Of a stretch of 64,000 nucleotides of DNA, positions 51,423 through 60,100 are shown in pieces; the first letter of the stretch is position 1; the number at the start of each line of letters is the position of its first letter. This DNA comes from a virus: the IMG/VR virus record IMGVR_UViG_3300009128_001551, positions 1 to 64,000 of that record; one strand, 5' to 3'. The notes beneath the pieces were generated by a model. That model saw only the letters and a program-made list of their open reading frames with translations, was not told where the DNA came from and did no database searches. The position numbers and the translations under genes are program-made.

Positions 51423-53225
51423 TTGATGCGTGTCATAGTAAATAAGCGTGCCCTGAGAGATGCAATAGGAAGAATTCTATCTGAAGATAGAAGTCCGAAG
51501 TCTAGCAATATCAGCGACATCCCAGCGAAGAGTGATGAAGAGCCAATAGAACCAACCCCCCAGATGGCTGTCCAGCTATCTGCTGACATTCCTCCTGTTG
51601 ATGATCCTGAGTACATTCCATCAAATCAGGAGGAGCTATCGAGGGCGTCATCTGTGATATCTAATGAGGTTCCTGCTGATCAAATAGAATTTTTCTATAG
51701 ACGATTACATCAGCTTCTAGACCTGTCCATTGACAAGCACGATGAAAAAGTCTATGGAAAAAGTGATGATGATCAAACGACGATTCATGAGAAAGCGTTT
51801 AGGCAGATAGTTGAGGGAATGCTTGATGATCTAGATGATGATCTTGACAGACCGCTTAGCATAGAAGATGATGTTCAGGTTGCAACTGATGCTATTGTTG
51901 ATTATTTTATGAAAAATCCTGCGCTATTTGCCAATGTTGATATAGATTCTGAGACTGGTCACTCTGTGGTTAGAGGAACTGACACAAGATTAGTTCATCT
52001 TAAGGCAATCGGAGAGATGAGAAATAATCGAAGAATTAAGCAGATGATGAAAGACCTCTCTGATGATGAAAAGAAAGAGGTTAGGGGAAAGGTCTTAGAA
52101 TATCTATCATCAGTTCTTGGAAGCAGAGATGTCACCCCTGAAGAGGTTGCTGGATATGTTGCAGCAGGAAAAGAAGAGGCAGAATCAAGATCATCAACCA
52201 AAGAGCTTGCAAAGATTAGAAAGGAAACAGGTCTAACAGGTGTTAACTTGGCTAGTGCTCTTAGGGCCAGGGCAGATGAGATCGCGGCCCAGGGTGATGT
52301 GCAAGGAGCAAAAAGACTCAAAGCTCTTGCTGATGAGACAGAACAAGAAGCAAGAGAGCCAGAAAATACCGTTGATCAGATCGCAGCCGATGAAAATATA
52401 AACCCAGATGAGGCAGCAAAGATAAGAAGGCAGCTGAGAGATGAGATTCTTGAGGATGAGGGAATTGGATTGCAAATGTCACAAAAAGCAATGCAAGCAT
52501 TAAAGGATAGAATATCTGATGAGACGGGATTAAAGACAAACAATATTCAGAACATTCTATATGATGATTTAAAGGTTTTTGGATTCGATCCAGAAGATGC
52601 AGCTACGCTGGGCTTTCCGACGACAAAGAAGATTCCATCAACATATGATCCGCTGAAATTAAAGGCGCAAGATCAGATAGTTGCAGCAATTTATAATGTG
52701 TTTAGGTCTGTTTTAAGAGATTATGTCGAGTCAGTTGGATATGATGATGACGCTGAGATGACAATTGTCAATGATCTTCTTGATGCAGACAATTCCATTT
52801 TTCCAGATGTTGACTCTGATGATCCTGATGATCCTGATGGACTTGGTGGATATCTTGTTGTTCAAAACACTGCCATCAACACAAGAGACGTTGATGTTGA
52901 GTCACAGTCATATATTGATAAAAGAAATGCATTTGAGTCTGTTGTTGCATTTATACAACAGGTTGCAAAAGACGTCCTTGATGCAGACAAGACAAAAGGC
53001 GCAAAAGAGGGTGGAGTCCGTGCATTTATTCAACAGCTCAATGCCGATGGTGTATTTAGGCGATCTAGCGATGATGAAATTTATTCATCAGAAAAATATG
53101 ATGACTATATGATAGGAATAATCAATGATATTGAAAATATTGTTTTTGATGAAGAGGCTTCATATAGGATGTTAGAGAAGGCTCTCGCTACAGCTCCAAA
53201 GCGTGTTTCAAAGTTTAGAAGGTAG
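51423..53225 (+). CDS. Large acidic helical protein, probable virion/core protein
   Basis: A 600-aa Asp/Glu-rich, mainly helical protein. The N-terminus has LRDAIGRILSED, related to the LRxLIxE motif. Several repeats of Asp-rich loops (e.g. DVDSDDPDDPDG) and the SSTKELAKIRKETGL / LADETEQEAREPEN helices follow. I do not recognise a family. Prohead core or internal head protein is the best guess from composition and neighbours. Confidence 0.45.
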   Translation: MMRVIVNKRALRDAIGRILSEDRSPKSSNISDIPAKSDEEPIEPTPQMAVQLSADIPPVDDPEYIPSNQEELSRASSVISNEVPADQIEFFYRRLHQLLDLSIDKHDEKVYGKSDDDQTTIHEKAFRQIVEGMLDDLDDDLDRPLSIEDDVQVATDAIVDYFMKNPALFANVDIDSETGHSVVRGTDTRLVHLKAIGEMRNNRRIKQMMKDLSDDEKKEVRGKVLEYLSSVLGSRDVTPEEVAGYVAAGKEEAESRSSTKELAKIRKETGLTGVNLASALRARADEIAAQGDVQGAKRLKALADETEQEAREPENTVDQIAADENINPDEAAKIRRQLRDEILEDEGIGLQMSQKAMQALKDRISDETGLKTNNIQNILYDDLKVFGFDPEDAATLGFPTTKKIPSTYDPLKLKAQDQIVAAIYNVFRSVLRDYVESVGYDDDAEMTIVNDLLDADNSIFPDVDSDDPDDPDGLGGYLVVQNTAINTRDVDVESQSYIDKRNAFESVVAFIQQVAKDVLDADKTKGAKEGGVRAFIQQLNADGVFRRSSDDEIYSSEKYDDYMIGIINDIENIVFDEEASYRMLEKALATAPKRVSKFRR

Positions 53226-53620
53226 TGATGAGAACGCTTTTAGACCTGATTGATAATAAAAAATTTATAGAGTGTCGAGGAGATCGCAAGAGAAGCGAGA
53301 GAATTGTTGAGTCAATTGTTGGAATGCCATCTAGTGATTCTCCGATAAAGGCTTCTATTTCATCATGGCAGGTTTTACATGAGCCAGAGAGGCTAGTCAA
53401 AGGCTTTCAGTTTGATAACTATGACAGAGCAAGATACTTTATTAATGAGGTACTAGGTGAGCAAAAAAGAATACATCACGATATTATGATCATCGTCGAT
53501 GGCCTGTTAGTTAGAATTGAGACATTTACCAAAGATGTAAACGGTGTAACAGAACAGGATCAGAAAATATCACGATTTTGTGATGAGATATATGATGACA
53601 CAAGATATATCAGCTTATAA
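53225..53620 (+). CDS. Pterin-4a-carbinolamine dehydratase-like protein
   Basis: A 131-aa protein whose residues 45-125 follow the PCD/DCoH pattern: W48, RLVKGFQFDNYDRARYFINE, then KRIHHDIMIIVDGLLVRIET (His84-His85 at the active-site position) and TKDVNGVTEQDQKIS matching 'TH...GLT..D...A'. PCD regenerates pterin cofactors, and related proteins act as dimerisation factors. Homologues occur in several marine phages. Overlaps the 600-aa gene by 1 nt (TAGTG). Confidence 0.65.
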   Translation: MMRTLLDLIDNKKFIECRGDRKRSERIVESIVGMPSSDSPIKASISSWQVLHEPERLVKGFQFDNYDRARYFINEVLGEQKRIHHDIMIIVDGLLVRIETFTKDVNGVTEQDQKISRFCDEIYDDTRYISL

Positions 53621-53621
53621 G

Positions 53622-53981
53622 ATGACGAACATTAATAAAAAATCTGTAATAATGAGCGATTCACTGGTTGAAAAGATTGATATCACACAGTTCTATAATG
53701 ATGTAGAAGCTAGCATAATGTGCAAAATTATCTTAGAAAACGATAAAATTGAGCGCTATGTTAAAAAGATAGAAAAGAAGCAAGATGAGATAACGATATC
53801 ATTTTCATGCAATGCAATTAAGGCGATGAACCTTCTTTCTGGAAGAATTAAAAAAATTAAGATACTAGAGACAAGCTCTGGTTCGTCGCTTAATTTAGAC
53901 AGCGTAAATGTTATGAGACAGTCGTCGATCTTTATTGGTGAAGATGAATATGATTGTGAGATAACAGTAACGAACCAATAA
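53622..53981 (+). CDS. Small protein of unknown function
   Basis: 119 aa from ATG 53622, 1 nt after the previous stop (a longer frame opens at 53580 inside it). Mixed helix-strand with a KKIEKKQDEITISFSCN strand pair and DEYDCEITVTNQ end. No family recognised. Confidence 0.45.
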   Translation: MTNINKKSVIMSDSLVEKIDITQFYNDVEASIMCKIILENDKIERYVKKIEKKQDEITISFSCNAIKAMNLLSGRIKKIKILETSSGSSLNLDSVNVMRQSSIFIGEDEYDCEITVTNQ

Positions 53982-54011
53982 CACAAATAGTTATCTTTAA
54001 AGGGTGATTAC

Positions 54012-54188
54012 ATGAGCCAAAAATTTAATTTTGATAAGTTTATCGATGATATATGCAACCGGGAAAAGATTGATCACAATATGACAAATGAAGATACAGG
54101 AAGGCCTGAAGAGATTCCCCAGAGACAGTATAATCGTCTATATCGTGAGCTATGGCAAAATAGAATAAAGTATGGAGAGAAAAAATGA
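54012..54188 (+). CDS. Small conserved protein (58 aa)
   Basis: ATG 54012 with AAAGGGTGA upstream; ends TGA 54186-54188 in an ATGA overlap with the next gene. FNFDKFIDDICNREK, then RQYNRLYRELWQNRIKYGEKK: a short charged helical protein with a conserved LYRELWQNR end that I believe occurs in many marine phages. Too short for ORF-length filters. Function unknown. Confidence 0.6.
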   Translation: MSQKFNFDKFIDDICNREKIDHNMTNEDTGRPEEIPQRQYNRLYRELWQNRIKYGEKK

Positions 54189-54865
54189 GCACAGTAAGAC
54201 TTAAGAGCACCGATGATGTTGAGATGTTTTTAAAGATTTTAGCTGAAGAAAGTGTAAAAGAGGCGACGTCTGCAGTGTCAAATGTTGATCCTATGCAAGG
54301 TAGAATCTCTGACATGCTTAAGGTTGATAAAGATGTATATAAGGTTGATGAACAAGACAGTCAATCAGGTGACGTAGATGATGATCTATCGCTGTCTACA
54401 AAATCAGAAGACGATAATGAGCCTACGCAGCCTGAAAGCGATGAAAATGACATAGAGGTATCTCTTGATAGTGTTGCAGATGCAATCAAGACTCTACGAA
54501 GCGGAAGGTCTGTTGATGATAGTCAAATAAGTGCTCAGATGAGAACATATTTTGACAGACTAGATGATCAAGAGAGGCAGGTCCTTCTAATTTTCTTGAG
54601 ATCATTTGCTGGGATATTGACAGGATCAGTGACCGGTGCAGATGCGCAAGATCCTAGTGAGCCCCCAGAAAATATAAAAATGTCTGCTGGAGAAGAAGAC
54701 ATTGTTCAAGAGCCAGAGAAAGATACAGCAGGGATAGATCATACAGATGATGAAGAGGAAGAAGAAGAGAAGCACGGCCCAGAAGATACATCTCCTCCGA
54801 TTCGAGTTGGAGAACAGAGGGTAAATGAGATAAGAGAGAAAGTAAGAAGCTTGATGTCTCTATAA
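54185..54865 (+). CDS. Acidic helical protein, prohead-core-like
   Basis: 226 aa, strongly acidic with long Glu/Asp runs in the C-terminal third (DDEEEEEEKHGPED) and a folded middle (QISAQMRTYFDRLDDQERQV then LLIFLRSFAGILTG). The C-terminus ends EIREKVRSLMSL, again a short basic amphipathic helix. Composition resembles scaffold or prohead core proteins. GGAG 7 nt upstream. Confidence 0.45.
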   Translation: MSTVRLKSTDDVEMFLKILAEESVKEATSAVSNVDPMQGRISDMLKVDKDVYKVDEQDSQSGDVDDDLSLSTKSEDDNEPTQPESDENDIEVSLDSVADAIKTLRSGRSVDDSQISAQMRTYFDRLDDQERQVLLIFLRSFAGILTGSVTGADAQDPSEPPENIKMSAGEEDIVQEPEKDTAGIDHTDDEEEEEEKHGPEDTSPPIRVGEQRVNEIREKVRSLMSL

Positions 54866-54904
54866 TAATTGTGTACTTTTAAAGAAAGCCCTGTATGATA
54901 AATC

Positions 54905-55117
54905 ATGCAGAAAAAAATAATACAGCTACCTGGTGGTGGTAGTCTTGAGGTAGATCTGACTGAGTCATTCTTGCTGCATGTAAGAAATCACTTTAAAATT
55001 CCTGATGGCGATGATGTAACTGATGATGATATAAGGATGTTTATTCACGGAAGTGTAAAGTCGGCCCTTGATAATGTTGAATCAGATCCAGACTGGGTTG
55101 TTGTTGATGAATCATAA
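54905..55117 (+). CDS. Small acidic protein of unknown function
   Basis: A 70-aa protein (IIQLPGGGSLEVDLTESFLLHV, then helical DDDIRMFIHGSVKSAL, then acidic end). Independent of its neighbours (about 40 nt gaps each side). No family recognised. Confidence 0.45.
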   Translation: MQKKIIQLPGGGSLEVDLTESFLLHVRNHFKIPDGDDVTDDDIRMFIHGSVKSALDNVESDPDWVVVDES

Positions 55118-55133
55118 ACACTAATATTAAAAC

Positions 55134-55141
55134 ATATTTAT
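55134..55141 (+). promoter_or_regulatory. ATATTTAT motif before the nucleotidyltransferase cluster
   Basis: Exact motif, ending 18 nt before ATG 55160, with GGAGG between. It is the last copy in the window and would drive the 55160-61482 unit. Confidence 0.45.
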
Positions 55142-55159
55142 CGTTGGAGGCGTTCTCTA

Positions 55160-56476
55160 ATGGGTGACTATAGTGACGTAATGAGGCAAGTGGCAGAGTC
55201 TCTTGTGTCGATGTCAGATGGCACTGCAGCAGACTATGGGTCTAGAGTTCACATAGATGACTTAGAGTCTATGATATCAAGATTAATTCTCGTAAAAAAC
55301 TCTTTGAGAAAAGGCCCTAATAGGCTGAAGCATAGAAAAGAGATGCATAGAATTCAAGATGCCATAGGTGCCTTAAGATATCTAAAGAAAGTAGCAGAGA
55401 GAGAAGGGATAAAATCAGGAATTCTGAAGGAGGGTGGTCTCAAGGCCCCTCATCTCACATCTCATGTAAAGATCGATCCAGAGATAGTTTCAATGACATT
55501 TGACGTCTATAGGATTGTCATTGACATGTGGAATAAGCATCTTGAGTCTGAAGGAATGGAAGCCGTCAAGGTGGTGACTACTGTGGGATCATCTTACTAT
55601 CATCTTGTTGACGATCCCGATGCAGAGTATGGTGACATAGACGTATCAGTGTCATTTCCTGTTGGTGTCGAGTCTGGTGCATCACCTGATGAGATAAGGA
55701 AAGCAGAAAACCTGACAAAGAAGAAGTATGTCTCTTCATTGATTGATTTTTTAAACCAGTCTGTTGAGATTGAAAAATATGTTAACACTGCAGCAACTCT
55801 TCATGGAGCAGATAAAAACCCAGATTCAGCTCTTTTGCTCATACTGAGACTGCCAAGCGGTGATCACGTTCAAGCAGATACGATTGTTACATTTCCGCTC
55901 TATGTAAAAGAGGACGATTCATCTCAAGATGAGTCGGGATGGATGCCGTGGAGATGGATTCCTGAAAAAGGGAAGAAGGGATATACGATAGGAAATCTCT
56001 ATACAGCACTTGGAAGCTATTTCAACATGTCAATAGGAGACAGAGGCGTTCTTGCAAAGGTAAGAGACGGTGAGATAGTTCCGTTTAGACAGAGAAAAGA
56101 TACATCTTTGGTCTTGGTTAGCAAGAATATCAAAACATTTTTACGAGATATTGCAAGGGAATTTATTGGTGATGAGTTTACAGAAAATGAATTATTGACA
56201 CAATATCCCGGTGTTGACCCTAAAGATATCACAATCAGAAGTCTATCTCTTGGAATAAAGGGTCTTGCACTGACACTTGCTGAAAATGATGTGATATCAT
56301 CTTCTAATGAGATGCTTGATGAAATTCTTGTGCTGTATAAAGACGGCTTAAGAAAGAACATTGATAAAAAGCTTTCTCTTGGAATAGATGATAAAAAATA
56401 TAAACAACTTGAAAGATTAAATGATAGTGTTCTAAGCATCGTAGGGGATATCTTTAGCATGAATGGAAAGCAATAG
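55160..56476 (+). CDS. Pol-beta-type nucleotidyltransferase
   Basis: A 438-aa protein. Its centre carries the nucleotidyltransferase superfamily triad: VGSSYYHL (GS motif, about 143), then GDIDVSVSF (DxD, about 159-161) and VQADTIVTF (third Asp, about 239). Enzymes with this fold move NMP onto RNA, small molecules or proteins. After the core, a YTIGNLYTALGSYFNM segment resembles the same region of the 57117 protein (VYRNLMLSLLANI), so the two are homologous. Substrate unknown. First gene of a compact three-gene unit that overlaps stop-to-start (TAGTG) with the phosphoesterase. Confidence 0.72.
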   Translation: MGDYSDVMRQVAESLVSMSDGTAADYGSRVHIDDLESMISRLILVKNSLRKGPNRLKHRKEMHRIQDAIGALRYLKKVAEREGIKSGILKEGGLKAPHLTSHVKIDPEIVSMTFDVYRIVIDMWNKHLESEGMEAVKVVTTVGSSYYHLVDDPDAEYGDIDVSVSFPVGVESGASPDEIRKAENLTKKKYVSSLIDFLNQSVEIEKYVNTAATLHGADKNPDSALLLILRLPSGDHVQADTIVTFPLYVKEDDSSQDESGWMPWRWIPEKGKKGYTIGNLYTALGSYFNMSIGDRGVLAKVRDGEIVPFRQRKDTSLVLVSKNIKTFLRDIAREFIGDEFTENELLTQYPGVDPKDITIRSLSLGIKGLALTLAENDVISSSNEMLDEILVLYKDGLRKNIDKKLSLGIDDKKYKQLERLNDSVLSIVGDIFSMNGKQ

Positions 56477-57120
56477 TGGATTTCTTTACAGCAGACACGC
56501 ACTTTAGCCATAGGAATATCATAAAGTACTGTGATCGTCCATACGACAGCGTTAATCAGATGAATGATTCGTTAATTGACAACTGGAACAGTGTTATAAC
56601 AGACGATGATAGGGTTTTTCTTGTAGGAGATGCATTTCTTAGAGGGTGTGACGATCCAAAAGGTATAATAGACAGATTAAATGGATATAAGATCCTTATA
56701 AAAGGAAACCATGATCAGTCTAAAAGAAGAATGATCGAAGCAGGGTTTGATGAATATCATCGATCTATAGAATATGATATGCCGTGTGGAAAAAATGCCC
56801 TGGTCCAGCATCACCCCCTTCCTGAGCCTCTCTTTGAAAGATTTGACGTATTAATTCACGGACACATCCACAAGGGAGAAAGGGTTCGAGGTGGCAGGGT
56901 GAATGTCTGCTCAGACTTATGGAACTATACACCTGTTTCAATTGATGAAATAGCGATGCTAAATGTTAAAAAGTGTGGAGATGACAATGTGTGGTGTGAT
57001 AGTCATGTAAGCGGAAATATGATTAGGTCTCACATCGCTGTGCATGTTCATGATTTTTCAGGTGTCATTGAACATATTTATTCAACGATAAACAGATCAC
57101 AGGACGGAAGGAATAAATGA
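56476..57120 (+). CDS. Metallophosphoesterase (calcineurin-like)
   Basis: A 214-aa calcineurin-like phosphoesterase from GTG. Metal motifs: FTADTHFSHRN (D-x-H, 5-14), FLVGDAFLRG, LIKGNHDQSK (GNHD) and HGHIHKGE. The second motif, normally GD..., is present; ALVQHHPLPE gives another His. Related to small phage and bacterial phosphoesterases. Being flanked by two nucleotidyltransferases with start-stop overlaps suggests it trims phosphates in the same reaction pathway. The C-terminal 60 residues (NVKKCGDDNVWCDSHV) are an extra domain. Confidence 0.8.
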   Translation: MDFFTADTHFSHRNIIKYCDRPYDSVNQMNDSLIDNWNSVITDDDRVFLVGDAFLRGCDDPKGIIDRLNGYKILIKGNHDQSKRRMIEAGFDEYHRSIEYDMPCGKNALVQHHPLPEPLFERFDVLIHGHIHKGERVRGGRVNVCSDLWNYTPVSIDEIAMLNVKKCGDDNVWCDSHVSGNMIRSHIAVHVHDFSGVIEHIYSTINRSQDGRNK

Positions 57121-60100
57121 AATTAGGTCTCTATGGTGGTGGATTTAAACCGTTTCACACGGGTCACTTTTCAAAATTGCTTCTTGCTTTAGGTGAGAAT
57201 GATAAGGTTCTTTCTTTTTTTGGGATTCAAAAGCAAAAGCTAAATAAAAAAGGAAAGCCTTTAAAAACAAAGTTTAGAACATTTGGAGATACAGGCAGGC
57301 TATATACTGAACCTCTCCAGGACGCTGTATTTGCTGTGTATGAAAAAGCATTACAGGATAGATATCCTGACAAGCTTGATGTGATTTCTGCAAAGCACAC
57401 GTCTCCAATCAATAATATTCACAATATTCTTGACAGGTTCGCATACGCCCATCTAACAGATGAAGAAAGAAAGAGAGCTAAAGACGAGGCAGGACAGTCA
57501 AGAAACCCGGCGCTTGCAGTTGGAAATCTCACGACAAAACATAGCAGTCCTGAGGGTGACATAGATCTATCTGCAGTAGATAGCATAACCGTGTATGCAG
57601 GAGACGATGAGATAAACTCATATGCCTTTTTGTTAGGAATGAAAAAAAGGGCTGAAAGAGGTGACGCAGTCATCGGAGAAAAGGTGTATGAGCTAATTGA
57701 CAAAGGAAAGATATCATTTAAATCAGGCATGTCTAATGTATCGGACCTCGTAAACCTATTGAAAGATTATCATCCAGACGCATCTGAGGAGATGATCAAT
57801 GTTAGGGGAACTGACGTTCGAGGGTTCATTGGCTCTGGTGACATCGAGTCATTTAAGAGATATCTTCCGGGTGTTTTAAGCGATGCTGAAAAAGACGAGA
57901 TTGTCAAGATAATTATCAGTGATGAAAATGTCAGTGAGTCACGTTTATCATCAGCTATAAGCAGCTCAACGATTCTAAGGGCAGCATCTAGATTTACTGC
58001 GATGAAATCGATTAGAGAGGCAACATCGAGACCAGAAGGTCACATCCCGGGCCTAACTGAAGATATGAATCTTACGTTTGATAATCTGAAACAGCTAATA
58101 GAGGATGTTCTTAGCGGAAGAATTGATCACATCGAGGAAAAGATGGATGGTCAAAATTTCACATTTACAGTTTTAGACGATGGCGAAATACGACAGTACG
58201 GAAAAGGTCCAAGAGTTTCTACTCTTGAAAAAGGCGGAAAGGGAAGAGATGACATAAGAAACATTCAGACGTGGGGAGAAAAGACAAAAGATGCATTTGC
58301 CTCAGCCTATGATGTCTTAGATGAATATGTAAAAAAGCTAGACATAAACAAAGTAAGACAGTTATTTTTAAATGGTAAGGTTGTTGTAGAGGGTCAGATA
58401 CTCACACCAATAAACCCCAACACGATTCCCTATACTGAGAATCACTTTAGATTTATAAGACCTTCATCTCCATATCCAGATATCGACATAGATGTTGATA
58501 TATACAATGACCTCTTTATGAATGATGATATTGAGATACAGGATAATTCTGACAGATCGTGGTCTGTCGGTACAGTTCCTAAACTAGAGCAGACAAAGCA
58601 GGTCGCATCAGAGATAATAGGCCAGATAAATGAGCTCAAAGGTGAAATTGATTCACTTTTAAAAAGATTTGATCACCCACCCAAGACAGTAGGTGAGTAT
58701 GCAACGCTTGTGATGAAAGACTATCTAAGTCACTATGCTCCTGAGCTAGATAGCATGCCTGATGACATACGAACCAGGGCAGTTCATCGACTTTTAGATA
58801 AATTTCACGTAGGCTCTGAAAAGTTTATAGAAAAAAGAATTTCAAGTCGAGAAATGGATTCTGTTCACTGGAAGGTATTTCAAAAAATTGATAAGATGGC
58901 AACAGCACACGTTGTTGCTGCAATTGTTGATCTTGAAAAAATTATTCAAAAATTAGGATACTATTTCTTTGAGACGCTAGAATTTACCTTGGCGACAAAT
59001 GACGGTGTTACAGCTGATCTCGCAAGCGAGGTTGATAGAATACAAAGTGCGTTACAGTCTAGCACCATACATGTAAGGAATGTTGAAAGTGGTGAGATAA
59101 GCGACATCGTTGACACAGCCTGGGCAACAAAGCTAGATACGTCGATTTCACGAGTTGAACAGATGTCTATGTTTAAAAAGGCTGTTGAGGGTGTCGTCCT
59201 CAGGCTCCCAGGAAAAGAGGGTAGAGATATATCTGTTAAGTTAACAGGAATGTTTACACCGGTCCATAGGCTTGTAACGCTGTTTAGATATCCGTCTAGG
59301 GGTGAAGTTCTTTTTATTGATGAACCTGAAGATGTAAACATGTCTGACTCTGATGAAGAGGCGCTATCAGAAGCTTTAAAGATATTTAAAAAGATCTTGT
59401 CTGAAGGAGGAAAGGCCTTCAAGAGATCGATAATTGATGCCGACGGAAAGAAGAAAAAGGTTGTTGTCACATCACAGGAAAAGATATCTAGGGACCAGGC
59501 AAACAGACTTATCTCATCGTTAAAAAAGAACGTCTTAGATCCTCTTGGAATTGATCTCAACATAGAGAAAAGTGAGTCTGGAAATAGCCTTCTTGGAAGC
59601 ACGGGAACAGATGCAGACATCTTGGGTGATATAGACTTGCTGGCAGTCATTACAGATGACATGATTGACAAATATTCTAGCGATGTAGAAGAGCTAAGGC
59701 AGCAGAGAAAAAAGAAAAAGAGGAAAGATGATCCTGTAAAGGAAACACTAGAGGCAATGCTTCGTAGTTCACCGTTCCTGCAGAAAGAGCTGGTGCCAGG
59801 GGTTTCTAACATTGTTGTCGGAGGAAGCATGGTGAGTGTAATGCTTAGAGATCCTGATTCTGATGACAGTAGTGCTCCTCTGCAAGATGAGCTATTTCAA
59901 ATAGATCTTGTCTCTGAGAGACCTGAACATGCTGGTGATACATGGTGGGAGTTAAGGGGCGGACATAAGGGAAAGGTAAAGGGTGTGTATAGAAATCTGA
60001 TGCTATCTCTTCTTGCAAACATCACGGGAAGAAGCAGAACAACGCCTGACGATGTCGTAAAGGTGACATTAAGATGGCCAGGAGGATATACAGAAAATAT

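Noticed and set aside
58961-59830. 289-aa minus-strand ORF and other long minus-strand ORFs
   Set aside because: Low-complexity Ser/Leu-rich antisense of coding sequence without ribosome sites; shadow of the + strand gene.
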